From positions 1 through 10,124 of the forward strand of contig DBFZTP010000078.1 in the NCBI GenBank assembly GCA_048520025.1: a stretch of DNA of 10,124 bases. The letters are read 5' to 3'. The notes under the pieces were generated by a model that was given only the letters and a program-made list of their open reading frames with translations, was not told the origin of the DNA and made no database searches. A program made the translations under genes and the position numbers. The stretch comes from Aphodousia sp048520025 (GTDB lineage Bacteria; Pseudomonadota; Gammaproteobacteria; Burkholderiales; Burkholderiaceae_F). Of the stretch, positions 1 to 6,654 are shown one piece after another (within the stretch, counting starts at the first letter, position 1; each line of letters opens with the position of its first letter).

Positions 1-2
1 TA

Positions 3-131
3 TTTTTTCTTCTGCGAGAGGTCGTGTCTGTGACAGTTTTTTATGACTTTGAGAACGATTACACCCGCTTGTACATGAAGCCTTTAAATACTCCATGTCT
101 CAAATGTAACGTGCTGTGTAAAAATCCGTAA
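3..131 (+). CDS. Possible 3' end of a plus-strand gene cut by the window edge
   Basis: Frame 3 of the plus strand is open from the window edge to a TAA at 129-131, about 42 codons. The readable end contains FYDFENDYTRLYMKP and a C-x2-C pair (CLKC) shortly before the stop. No family is recognised. An open frame of this length can arise by chance, and a minus-strand frame starting with ATG at 96 is also open to the edge, so the assignment is weak. A short inverted repeat (TAGGG, loop, CCCTA, 134-147) directly after the stop fits a gene end but is too small to prove a terminator. Confidence 0.27.
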   Translation, partial: FFLLREVVSVTVFYDFENDYTRLYMKPLNTPCLKCNVLCKNP

Positions 132-209
132 CCTAGGGATAACCCTATAATTTCATTGCAAATGACGCAAAATAGGATTGTAAAGAGAGTGTAAAGGTCT
201 TGATTTGCC

Positions 210-1118
210 TTAATATTTCAGGGCTTTTAACCATTGAGCACAAGGGGTTGCGGTACGGACCAAAAAAAACGGCAACTTTTGCGTTTGGACAAATGTTTGT
301 GAAATGATGAGGCGCTCTAAAGGGAATAAAGCCTCATTGTCTTGAGCATCATTATCGTGCAAAAAGTGACTGAAACGATTGTAGCGACCCATCCGAACAA
401 AAAAGTCCTTGTCTTTGGCCAGTTTGGTCAATAAGAGATAAGACAGCGCCAAACGAGAAATCGAGGATAAATTTGACTGCTCGCTCTCTATAAATTCATC
501 CTGACCCAACTCCAACTTAAGAAGTTTGGCTTGCTCAATCGCATCTAACCCTAAAAAGAGATTGCGATAAATTCTCAAGGGTGCCTCGATTAACCAAGTT
601 TGAAGATCTTCGGTTGCATCATAGGTAGGAAAATCTTCTCCTCTTAACGCAATTGAAGCGTTAAACGCCACTTCCGATCCCTTCTCATCAAAAGCTTTAA
701 CACTTAAGCGGCCGCTGACATTGCCTTGGGGGTAATGCAAGGTGATTACTTCATTGGCTTGGGTGGGAAATGACGCATTAATAAATGCAGTAAGTAAAGA
801 AGACTCGTTTGAGCGATGCGTCCCCCAACTTTGAGCGCCCAAGGTGGAACGACTCATAACCGCTACTGGGTTAACTTTTTCATCATAAAACACCATGGTC
901 GTGATTCTGGGAGGCTGAGGAGCCTCTTGCAAAAGATGGGCTTTATAAGGATTCGGACGAGCAACAGGACGGGGGCTGATTCGTTCTCGACGAACCGGCG
1001 CACTTAAAACTTTTTCACTTTTCTCACTGCCCTTCTTAAAAAGGTTGATCAATAAAACAACCACCAAACCAAAGGCCAGAGCCGAAAGAATTAAAAAATA
1101 GTCAAAATTACCGTTCAT
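210..1118 (-). CDS. Membrane-anchored protein of unknown function (302 aa)
   Basis: I do not recognise this family. The protein begins with an uncharged-to-acidic N terminus and one membrane segment at about residues 7-27, followed by KKGSEKSEK. By the positive-inside rule this gives an N-out anchor with the rest in the cytoplasm. Residues about 36-71 are a Pro/Arg-rich linker (RRERISPRPVARPNP), and about 72-302 look globular, with alternating strands and helices and no obvious catalytic motif. The layout (N-out anchor, P/R-rich linker, cytoplasmic domain) recalls ZipA of the division machinery. However, I see no convincing ZipA sequence similarity, and the usual neighbours ligA and smc are absent. 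The ATG is preceded by a weak purine tract (GAGAGAG) at suboptimal spacing. It is divergent from the aldo/keto reductase gene. No clear hairpin terminator follows the stop. Confidence 0.72.
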   Translation of the reverse strand: MNGNFDYFLILSALAFGLVVVLLINLFKKGSEKSEKVLSAPVRRERISPRPVARPNPYKAHLLQEAPQPPRITTMVFYDEKVNPVAVMSRSTLGAQSWGTHRSNESSLLTAFINASFPTQANEVITLHYPQGNVSGRLSVKAFDEKGSEVAFNASIALRGEDFPTYDATEDLQTWLIEAPLRIYRNLFLGLDAIEQAKLLKLELGQDEFIESEQSNLSSISRLALSYLLLTKLAKDKDFFVRMGRYNRFSHFLHDNDAQDNEALFPLERLIISQTFVQTQKLPFFLVRTATPCAQWLKALKY

Positions 1119-1137
1119 GTTACAAACTCTCTCAATT

Positions 1138-1150
1138 CAATCTGAGATTG
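1138..1150. promoter_or_regulatory. Perfect 13-base palindrome between divergent genes
   Basis: CAATCTGAGATTG is a perfect inverted repeat of 6 bases around a central G. It lies about 20 bases upstream of the minus-strand membrane-protein gene and within the 147-base gap shared with the divergent aldo/keto reductase. It could be an operator, but no other copy or known consensus supports this. I found no convincing -35/-10 pair for either gene in this gap. Confidence 0.25.
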
Positions 1151-1254
1151 TACGTTACTTGACATAGCTCAAACAGTAAAATCGAAAACATTTGGTTTAA
1201 CGCAAAAAGTCCTCGATATCGTTCGCATAAAATGAAATGTAACTATGGCACATC

Positions 1255-1260
1255 GGGGGA
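1255..1260 (+). promoter_or_regulatory. Ribosome binding site deciding the reductase start
   Basis: GGGGGA lies 5 bases before the ATG at 1266. The upstream in-frame ATG at 1245 has no purine-rich tract at the proper distance, so the start at 1266 is preferred. Confidence 0.6.
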
Positions 1261-1265
1261 TAAAA

Positions 1266-2111
1266 ATGAATATGACGACATATAAACTCTCAAATAACGA
1301 AAGCATCCCTTCGATCGGTATTGGTACTTGGCAAATCCCCGAAGGTGAAAACCTCATCGAGTCGTTGGTCAATGCTATCGATTTGGGCTACCGCTACATT
1401 GATACGGCAGCCATTTATGAAAATGAGGCTTCAGTGGGAGAGGCCATTAAACGCACGAGTGTCAATCGTAAAGATCTCTTTATCCTCAGTAAGTGTTGGA
1501 CATCTAACCGCACATACGATAGTATCATGCGAGCTTTTGATGCCACGCTCAAGCGCCTGCAACTCGACTACCTTGATGCCTATCTCATTCACTGGCCCTT
1601 CACCAAAGGCGATCCCTTGGCTTGGCAAAGTGTAAACGTCGGCACGTGGCGTGCGTTCGAGCGCTTGCACGAAAGTGGTCTCGTGAAAAACATCGGTGTG
1701 TCCAACTTCCAAATTCATCACTTGGTAAGTTTTTTAGCACGTGCCAACATTGCCCCTGTGATCAATCAAATTGAATATCACCCCGGCTACATGCAAAAAG
1801 CCACGGTTCAATTTTGCCAACGCTCGGACATTCAAATTCAAGCTTGGTCACCCTTGGGCCACGGAGAGTTATTGCACAAGGAAGAAATTGAAACGTTGGC
1901 CACCAAGTATGGTAAGTCAGCATCTCAAATTATTTTGCGCTGGATTGCTCATCACAACATTATTCCGATCACAAGGTCGATGAATCCGGAACACCAAAAG
2001 GAAAATCTTGAGAGCTTTAAGTTTGAGCTTAGCGAAGACGATATTGAACTCTTAGACAAATTGCCGATGATGGGCTTCTCAGGGCTCGAACCCGACCATG
2101 TAAGCTTCTAA
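1266..2111 (+). CDS. Aldo/keto reductase, 2,5-diketo-gluconate reductase-like
   Basis: This is an NAD(P)H-dependent cytosolic reductase of the aldo/keto reductase superfamily, about 281 residues and close to the usual length of the AKR5/DkgA-type prokaryotic branch. The family signatures are present: GIGTWQ near the start, LGYRYIDTAAIYENE, LIHWP, NIGVSNF and QIEYHPG. The catalytic tetrad can be read as Asp46, Tyr51, Lys76 and His109, counted from the ATG at 1266. An upstream ATG at 1245 would add 7 residues, but the Shine-Dalgarno sequence favours 1266. The C-terminal cofactor loop is unusual: the common K-S-x4-R-x2-E-N pattern appears here as RSMNPEHQKEN, with Arg for Lys and His for the 2'-phosphate-binding Arg. 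The physiological substrate cannot be told from sequence. It is a single-gene unit ending at a bidirectional terminator. Confidence 0.93.
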   Translation: MNMTTYKLSNNESIPSIGIGTWQIPEGENLIESLVNAIDLGYRYIDTAAIYENEASVGEAIKRTSVNRKDLFILSKCWTSNRTYDSIMRAFDATLKRLQLDYLDAYLIHWPFTKGDPLAWQSVNVGTWRAFERLHESGLVKNIGVSNFQIHHLVSFLARANIAPVINQIEYHPGYMQKATVQFCQRSDIQIQAWSPLGHGELLHKEEIETLATKYGKSASQIILRWIAHHNIIPITRSMNPEHQKENLESFKFELSEDDIELLDKLPMMGFSGLEPDHVSF

Positions 2112-2134
2112 TTTCTTTCACACTCTTAATCACG

Positions 2135-2174
2135 AAAATCGCCATTGATCTCGAAATGATTCAATGGCGATTTT
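2135..2174. terminator. Bidirectional rho-independent terminator
   Basis: A perfect 14-base inverted repeat, AAAATCGCCATTGA (2135-2148) and TCAATGGCGATTTT (2161-2174), encloses a 12-base loop. The A/T ends give a T-tract on both strands. It lies between the convergent aldo/keto reductase and YczE-like genes and can end both transcripts. Confidence 0.92.
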
Positions 2175-2201
2175 GTCTTTCAAGCTTTAATCCAAAAAGG
2201 A

Positions 2202-2843
2202 TCATGCCCAATGGTATTTGTCGAACACCCGATTAAAGAACTTTACAAAAAGCCCCACAGTTAAAGCAGAGATTAAAGTCCCCTCACCGATCCCGTAAAA
2301 AGACCCCAAGAGCCACCACCCTAAGATAGCGGCCAAAATAACCATCGTGACATCGTTGACGATTTTAAGATTAGAAAAACTCTTTTTGAAAACAACGGAA
2401 CAAGCAATAACAAGACCTTCACCAGCTAACGGAATGCTCTTGGAACGGACTTCTAACGTCACACCTAAGCCTAACAAGACGTTGCCTAACATCGAAAGCG
2501 AGAGTTTGGTGAGATAGAGTTGCGGATCGATGAAACTCAAAATCCACATACAAACGTCCAAAAAGAAACTGAATACGAATGCCAAAGGGATTTGAAGCCA
2601 ATTGATATGGTCAAAGCGCTCCCCTAACATCAGCTTTTGAATAAGGACGAAACTCGCATTAAAAAGAAACGTTGTTGTACCGAACGTCACACCCGCAATC
2701 TCCGCCGTTACCAAAGGCAAACTGCTGATGGGCGTCGTGCCGATCTGAACGCGGGTAATGAGACTGATCCCCAGAGCCATGAAAAGCATCCCAATAAAGA
2801 GAAGCTTCACGTTTCCCAATGATTTCAAGAGATTTTTTAGCAT
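2202..2843 (-). CDS. YczE/YitT-type integral membrane protein
   Basis: A 213-residue multi-pass membrane protein with about six hydrophobic segments, near residues 12-30, 52-72, 84-104, 113-131, 165-181 and 186-204. The GTTPISSLP stretch after the first segment, the AGEG in the middle and the GIGEGTLISALTVG near the end match the YczE/YyaS/YitT group of uncharacterised bacterial membrane proteins. The transported substrate or function, if any, is unknown. The ATG at 2841-2843 lacks a clear Shine-Dalgarno sequence. It lies only 15 bases after the T-tract of the metQ terminator, so the gene either has an internal or leaderless-like start or depends on readthrough. Methionines at residues 19 and 22 are possible later starts but would cut into the first membrane segment. 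Confidence 0.82.
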   Translation of the reverse strand: MLKNLLKSLGNVKLLFIGMLFMALGISLITRVQIGTTPISSLPLVTAEIAGVTFGTTTFLFNASFVLIQKLMLGERFDHINWLQIPLAFVFSFFLDVCMWILSFIDPQLYLTKLSLSMLGNVLLGLGVTLEVRSKSIPLAGEGLVIACSVVFKKSFSNLKIVNDVTMVILAAILGWWLLGSFYGIGEGTLISALTVGLFVKFFNRVFDKYHWA

Positions 2844-2858
2844 CGAAAAGCAGAATTT

Positions 2859-2890
2859 AAAAAACCGGGAAGTCTTTCAACGTCCCGGTT
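2859..2890 (-). terminator. Rho-independent terminator of metQ
   Basis: On the minus strand AACCGGGA (from 2890) pairs with TCCCGGTT (to 2863) and is followed by a run of T, seen as the A run 2859-2864 on the plus strand. It starts about 23 bases after the metQ stop and lies just before the YczE-like start codon, so it separates the two same-strand genes. Confidence 0.88.
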
Positions 2891-2913
2891 CAGTTATTTG
2901 TGTCGTATCCTAA

Positions 2914-3717
2914 TTAGAACGCAGGAATCACTGCGCCTTGGTACTTATCTTCGATAAACTTCTTGATTTCAGGCGAAGTTAAAACCTTCGTCAAAGCTTG
3001 AAGTTCCTTACGATTATCACCTTTACGCACTGCCACGATATTGGCGTACGGAGAGTCCTTCCCTTCGATAAAGAGAGCATCCTTCATCGGGTTCAAGTTC
3101 ACACCCAAAGCGTAATTGGAATTAATCACAGCAAAATCCACGTCTTCCAAAGCGCGCGGCAAAACAGCGGCTTCCATTTCAATGACTTGGATGTTGTGCG
3201 GATTATCAATGATGTCAGCAGGCGTACCGTTCACACCCACACCAGCCTTCATCTTAAAGAAACCGGCGTTAGCCAAAATGGCCAAAGCACGACCGCCATT
3301 GGTGGGATCGTTAGGAATAGCGACCTTCATACCGGTCGTCAAGGCAGAAACCGACTTCACCTTCTTGGAGTAAACGCCCATCGGTTCAATATGAACGGCA
3401 ACCAAGGATTCAAGACTCAACTTTCGTTCTTGGCTAAAGTTATCCAAATAGGGCTTGTGTTGGAAGAAGTTAGCATCCAACTCTTTATCTGCCAAAGCCA
3501 TGTTCGGTTGAACATAGTCCGTAAATTCAATCACTTGAAGCTTTACACCTTCCTTAGCCAACAAAGGCGTAGCAGCCTTTAAGATATCAGCATGAGGAAC
3601 CGGAGAGCAACCGATCTTCAAGACACCAGCTTCTGTAGCTTTATCCGAACAACCGGTCAAAATACTACCAGCGGCAACAACGCACAAAGCGCTTACCAAT
3701 AAGGAACGTCGTTTCAT
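2914..3717 (-). CDS. metQ: MetQ-type methionine-binding lipoprotein (NLPA family)
   Basis: This is the substrate-binding lipoprotein of a MetNIQ-type ABC importer, normally anchored to the inner membrane and binding D/L-methionine in the periplasm. The protein has 267 residues. It begins with a lipoprotein signal (MKRR, a hydrophobic core, then the lipobox ILTGC with the lipidated Cys at 23). The mature part shows family signatures: KIGCSPVPHADIL, IEFTDYVQPNMAL, DANFFQHKPYLDNF, IPNDPTNGGRAL and INSNYALG. The start is supported by GGAG about 5 bases upstream of the ATG. No metN or metI lies in the window, so this gene is an orphan here, and a relative binding another ligand cannot be excluded. 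It is monocistronic, with its own terminator and a leader rich in inverted repeats. Confidence 0.91.
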   Translation of the reverse strand: MKRRSLLVSALCVVAAGSILTGCSDKATEAGVLKIGCSPVPHADILKAATPLLAKEGVKLQVIEFTDYVQPNMALADKELDANFFQHKPYLDNFSQERKLSLESLVAVHIEPMGVYSKKVKSVSALTTGMKVAIPNDPTNGGRALAILANAGFFKMKAGVGVNGTPADIIDNPHNIQVIEMEAAVLPRALEDVDFAVINSNYALGVNLNPMKDALFIEGKDSPYANIVAVRKGDNRKELQALTKVLTSPEIKKFIEDKYQGAVIPAF

Positions 3718-3768
3718 GAATGCTCCAATAGGAAATTTTCGACTCCCCTATTATGCTCGAAATTGCAC

Positions 3769-3802
3769 CGACTTCATATAAGTCGAAACGACTAGACCGG
3801 TC
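3769..3802. promoter_or_regulatory. Cluster of overlapping inverted repeats upstream of metQ
   Basis: Three inverted repeats sit 52-85 bases before the metQ start. They are CGACTT (3769-3774) with AAGTCG (3780-3785), AGTCGAAACGACT (3781-3793), and GACCGGTC (3795-3802). The first two share AGTCG and so cannot form as hairpins at the same time. They may be regulator-binding sites or alternative leader structures. I recognise no SAM riboswitch and no MetJ-type consensus (AGACGTCT). Confidence 0.35.
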
Positions 3803-3837
3803 GCATTCACTAGGGACTTTTCCTTATTGCATAGATA

Positions 3838-3864
3838 AAGAAAAAGCCAGTCTTGCGGCTGGCT
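3838..3864 (-). terminator. Rho-independent terminator of ribB
   Basis: On the minus strand AGCCAG (3864-3859) pairs with CTGGCT (3850-3845) around an 8-base loop. Flanking G-T pairs extend it, and TTTTTCTTT follows. It lies about 25 bases after the ribB stop. Confidence 0.87.
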
Positions 3865-3888
3865 CCTTAGTGTCTTACCACTTTGGGA

Positions 3889-4542
3889 TTAGCATTGATG
3901 CGTTTGACGATAAGTCACCAAATCTTCCACTGATATCACGCACAAATCATGCTTATCGGCAAAAGCGCACACTTCAGGCAACTTGGCCATTGTGCCGTCG
4001 ACATTCATTAATTCGCACAAAACGCCGGCGGGATTAAGACCGGCTATACGCATCAAGTCCACCGTGGCTTCGGTGTGACCGCGACGTTCAAGCACACCAC
4101 CCGTACGAGCGCGCAACGGATAGACGTGACCGGGGCGCAAAAGATCTTCGGGCTTACCTTCGGGATTAGCTGCTGCTTTAATGGTCGTCACGCGGTCAGC
4201 GGCGCTCACACCGGTCGTGCAACCGTGAGCGGCTTCAATCGAAACCGTAAAGGCCGTGCCTTGCGTATTGGTGTTATTGGTCACCATTTGGTCTAACTTT
4301 AAACGACGGCAGTCTTCATCACGCAAACAAACACAGACAATGCCGGAGCATTCACGGATCATCAATGCCATTTGTTCAACGGTCAAAAATTGGGAGGAAA
4401 GAATCAAATCGCCTTCGTTTTCACGATCTTCATCGTCAACAACCATAACGCCCTTGCCGGCGCGCAAGTCATTTAAAGCGCGTTCGACACGAGCCAAGCT
4501 GTCGCTGCCATAACGCATTAAAAGGTTTTCAGACTGATGCAT
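3889..4542 (-). CDS. ribB: 3,4-dihydroxy-2-butanone-4-phosphate synthase
   Basis: RibB converts ribulose 5-phosphate to 3,4-dihydroxy-2-butanone 4-phosphate and formate, giving the four-carbon unit of riboflavin. It is cytosolic, homodimeric and Mg-dependent. The protein has 217 residues, the length of E. coli RibB, and is not fused to a GTP cyclohydrolase II (RibA) domain. The acidic active-site loop DDEDRENEGD is at residues 36-45. TGVSAADR (110-117), RPGHVYPL (136-143), GHTEATVDL (155-163) and GVLCEL (173-178) are all present. The start is fixed by AAAGGA 5 bases before the ATG. The gene stands alone between its FMN riboswitch and its terminator, so it is expected to be repressed when FMN is abundant. 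Confidence 0.97.
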   Translation of the reverse strand: MHQSENLLMRYGSDSLARVERALNDLRAGKGVMVVDDEDRENEGDLILSSQFLTVEQMALMIRECSGIVCVCLRDEDCRRLKLDQMVTNNTNTQGTAFTVSIEAAHGCTTGVSAADRVTTIKAAANPEGKPEDLLRPGHVYPLRARTGGVLERRGHTEATVDLMRIAGLNPAGVLCELMNVDGTMAKLPEVCAFADKHDLCVISVEDLVTYRQTHQC

Positions 4543-4649
4543 GATAGTCCTTTCTTAAAGAAGAAATTTCATTGATAAATTGCATCAGGGGGGAAGGATC
4601 TTGCCAGACACCGCAAAACCCACACGCTAAAGTAAGAACGCCCTAGCGC

Positions 4650-4781
4650 TACTCTTTCATCCGGACTGTACCGTCGGTATCGGAATTGCACCGATTCAAC
4701 TGACCACGCCTCGAAATAAACTTCGAGGCGTGCGCTCGTGGACTATTACCACCGGTGGGGAATTTCACCCCGCCCTGAGTC
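4650..4781 (-). promoter_or_regulatory. FMN riboswitch (RFN element)
   Basis: Read on the minus strand, the conserved RFN blocks appear in order: CAGGGCGGGGTGAAATTCCC, CACCGGTGGTAATAGTCCAC, GAGCGC, then ATCGGTGCAATTCCGATACC, GACGGTACAGTCCGGAT and GAAAGAGT. The outer ACTC and GAGT can form the closing stem. The variable arm is a perfect 11-base-pair hairpin (4705-4715 with 4722-4732, loop of 6). The aptamer binds FMN and controls ribB, which starts 108 bases further on. I see no hairpin followed by a T-tract between aptamer and ribB, so control of translation initiation is more likely than attenuation (inference). Confidence 0.95.
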
Positions 4782-4792
4782 AGATACGCATT

Positions 4793-6643
4793 TTAGCGCG
4801 TTTTCTTCGGCTGTGTATAGCGCTTGCCTAACAATTGCCAAAGTCTGCGCACTTGCGGGCTCACGCGATCGCGCTTTTTGCTGCGATATTCACAGTGAAG
4901 CATTTCATGAGCCAAGTGACTACCCGGTTCTCCCAAGTTTTCCTCATACATCGCAATGACTTGAGGATTCTTGTGAGATTCACGAAGCGTTAATTTTTCA
5001 TCGATATCGTAAAGGGCTTCTTGACGCACTTGAGCAAACGGTTGATAACGGTTTTTCTTGCGAGGCGTGCCGCCACCGGCAATACAACCGCCGGGACAAG
5101 CCATCACTTCAACGAAGTCATAGATCACTTCGCCTCGGCTCATGCTCTCCAACAATGCGTTTGTACGGCTTAAACCGTGCACCACAGCGATACGAACATC
5201 ACCATAAGGTCCAAGGTTCACCACCGATTCCTTCACGCCGTCTAAGCCACGTACGGGCGTATAGACAATGGGGGCCAAAGTTTCGCCATTGTGAGTAAGG
5301 CTATAGAGCGTACGAATGGCGGCTTCCATCACGCCACCCGTTGTACCGAAAATAGCACCGGCGCCGGAATAATTCGTGAAATGAGCGTTACTATCGTAAG
5401 CTTGCGGTTCACAATTCTTTAAGTGCAAACCACTGCGACGAATAAGTTTTGCCAACTCACGAACCGTCAATACCGCATCCACATCATAGAGTTCCGGTTC
5501 ACGCATCAAGGTATCGCGTTGCGCTTCACCCTTTTTGGCCGTACAGGGCATGACAGAAATCACACGAAGGTTTTCTTTCTTAACGCCCAACTTTTCAGGC
5601 AAGAATTCTTTAGCCAATGCACCGAAAACCGCTTGAGGCGAACGCGTCGTTGACAAGTATTCCATGATCATCGGAACATGCTTTTCAACGTAGTTGATCC
5701 AACCCGGGCAGCAAGACGTAAACATCGGCAAAGCAACGGCTTCACCCTTTTGACGGGCTTGAAGACGCGTTAAGAATTCCGTACCTTCTTCCATGATTAC
5801 CATGTCGGCTGCGAAATTCGTATCCATCACATAGTCAGCACCGATTTGACGAAGGGCGCTCACGATCATGCCTTCAACATTTGCCCCCATCGGCAACCCG
5901 AACTCTTCCCCCAAAGTCACACGCACTGCCGGCGCAATTTGAAAGACCGTTGTGATTTCCGGATCATCAATCATGCGAAGAACCTTATCGTTTTCGTCCT
6001 TCTCACTCAAGGCACCCGTCGGGCAAACGAGCGTGCATTGACCGCATTGAACACATTTTTCCGAATCAACCCAATTCTTGGCACCAGTCATACCGACGCC
6101 GCTCATCAAGCCAAAATCGGCAATTGTCAAAGCCCCAATACCTTGGACTTGACGGCACACTTCCACACAGCGACCACAACGGATGCACTTATTAACGTCA
6201 CGAACGATCCCTGCGGAGGTGTCATCAAAGGGGCGCTTCGCTAAATAGTGACCGGCAAAAGGCGTGCGTTGCATGCCAATGAAAAGGGCCACGTCTTGCA
6301 ACTCACAGTCACCGTGTCGAGCACAGCTCTTACAATCTTGATCGTGATCGGCAAAGAGCATGTTCATTTGCAAGCGTTGCATGCTGCGAACACGTTCATT
6401 ACGCGTAAAGATTCGTTGATTAGGCTTTAAGGGCGTCGTACAAGCCGTCACAATGCGACCCGTTTCTTCATCTTCTTCAAAGACTTCCACCAAACACATG
6501 CGACACGTACCCGGTGTGTGATTCAATGGCATGTAGGCGCAAAGCGTCGGAATAAAGATTCCGTGGGCTTTTGCTACCGTTAAAATCGTTTCACCCGGCG
6601 TAAATTCAATCTTTTGGCCGTTAAACCAAGCAAAATTTTCCAT
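4793..6643 (-). CDS. hydA: Modular [FeFe] hydrogenase, M3-type (group A)
   Basis: This is the catalytic subunit that reduces protons to H2 or oxidises H2; it is soluble and has 616 residues. Domains in order: a [2Fe-2S] domain (Cys35, 47, 50, 68), a NuoG-like [4Fe-4S] site (His100-x3-Cys104-x2-Cys107-x5-Cys113), and two ferredoxin-type [4Fe-4S] sites (Cys153/156/159/163 and Cys197/200/203/207). The H-cluster domain follows with L1 TSCCPGW (309-315), L2 MPCTAKKGE (365-373) and L3 EVMACPGGCIAGGGTP (512-527). H-cluster ligands should be Cys312, 367, 516 and 520. The proton path known from Clostridium CpI is intact: Cys311, Glu286, Glu289 and Ser331. The small-subunit-like C-terminal tail is present (LHCEYRSKKR). 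The gene starts 11 bases after the flavoprotein stop, with AGGGG overlapping that stop, so the two are translated from one mRNA. The maturases HydE, HydF and HydG are not in the window. Confidence 0.95.
   Translation of the reverse strand: MENFAWFNGQKIEFTPGETILTVAKAHGIFIPTLCAYMPLNHTPGTCRMCLVEVFEEDEETGRIVTACTTPLKPNQRIFTRNERVRSMQRLQMNMLFADHDQDCKSCARHGDCELQDVALFIGMQRTPFAGHYLAKRPFDDTSAGIVRDVNKCIRCGRCVEVCRQVQGIGALTIADFGLMSGVGMTGAKNWVDSEKCVQCGQCTLVCPTGALSEKDENDKVLRMIDDPEITTVFQIAPAVRVTLGEEFGLPMGANVEGMIVSALRQIGADYVMDTNFAADMVIMEEGTEFLTRLQARQKGEAVALPMFTSCCPGWINYVEKHVPMIMEYLSTTRSPQAVFGALAKEFLPEKLGVKKENLRVISVMPCTAKKGEAQRDTLMREPELYDVDAVLTVRELAKLIRRSGLHLKNCEPQAYDSNAHFTNYSGAGAIFGTTGGVMEAAIRTLYSLTHNGETLAPIVYTPVRGLDGVKESVVNLGPYGDVRIAVVHGLSRTNALLESMSRGEVIYDFVEVMACPGGCIAGGGTPRKKNRYQPFAQVRQEALYDIDEKLTLRESHKNPQVIAMYEENLGEPGSHLAHEMLHCEYRSKKRDRVSPQVRRLWQLLGKRYTQPKKTR
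4814..4841 (-). promoter_or_regulatory. Candidate sigma-70 promoter for the riboswitch-ribB unit
   Basis: On the minus strand, TTGGCA (4841-4836) and TATACA (4819-4814) are separated by 16 bases and match the sigma-70 boxes at 5 and 4 of 6 positions. Transcription would begin near 4807, about 25 bases before the aptamer. The site lies inside the 3' end of the hydrogenase gene. No terminator is visible between that gene and the riboswitch, so readthrough from the hydrogenase operon is also possible. Confidence 0.45.
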
Positions 6644-6654
6644 GATGCTCCCCT

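Noticed and set aside
217..230. 14-base sequence TTCAGGGCTTTTAA repeated at 10017-10030
   Set aside because: The first copy lies in the coding end of a gene with no pairing arm; the second is half of a terminator. One 14-base match in a window of this size is compatible with chance.
1158..1188. TTGACA followed by TAAAAT as a promoter for the aldo/keto reductase
   Set aside because: The spacing is only 12 bases, too short for a sigma-70 promoter, and no -10 box is found at 16-18 bases.
2998..3582. Long open frame (194 codons) on the plus strand opposite metQ
   Set aside because: The minus-strand frame gives a clear MetQ lipoprotein with all family signatures. The plus-strand translation is low-complexity and His/Asn-rich, as expected of an antisense shadow.
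3718..3835. SAM riboswitch upstream of metQ
   Set aside because: The inverted repeats do not show the conserved core or stem order of any SAM riboswitch class that I can recognise.
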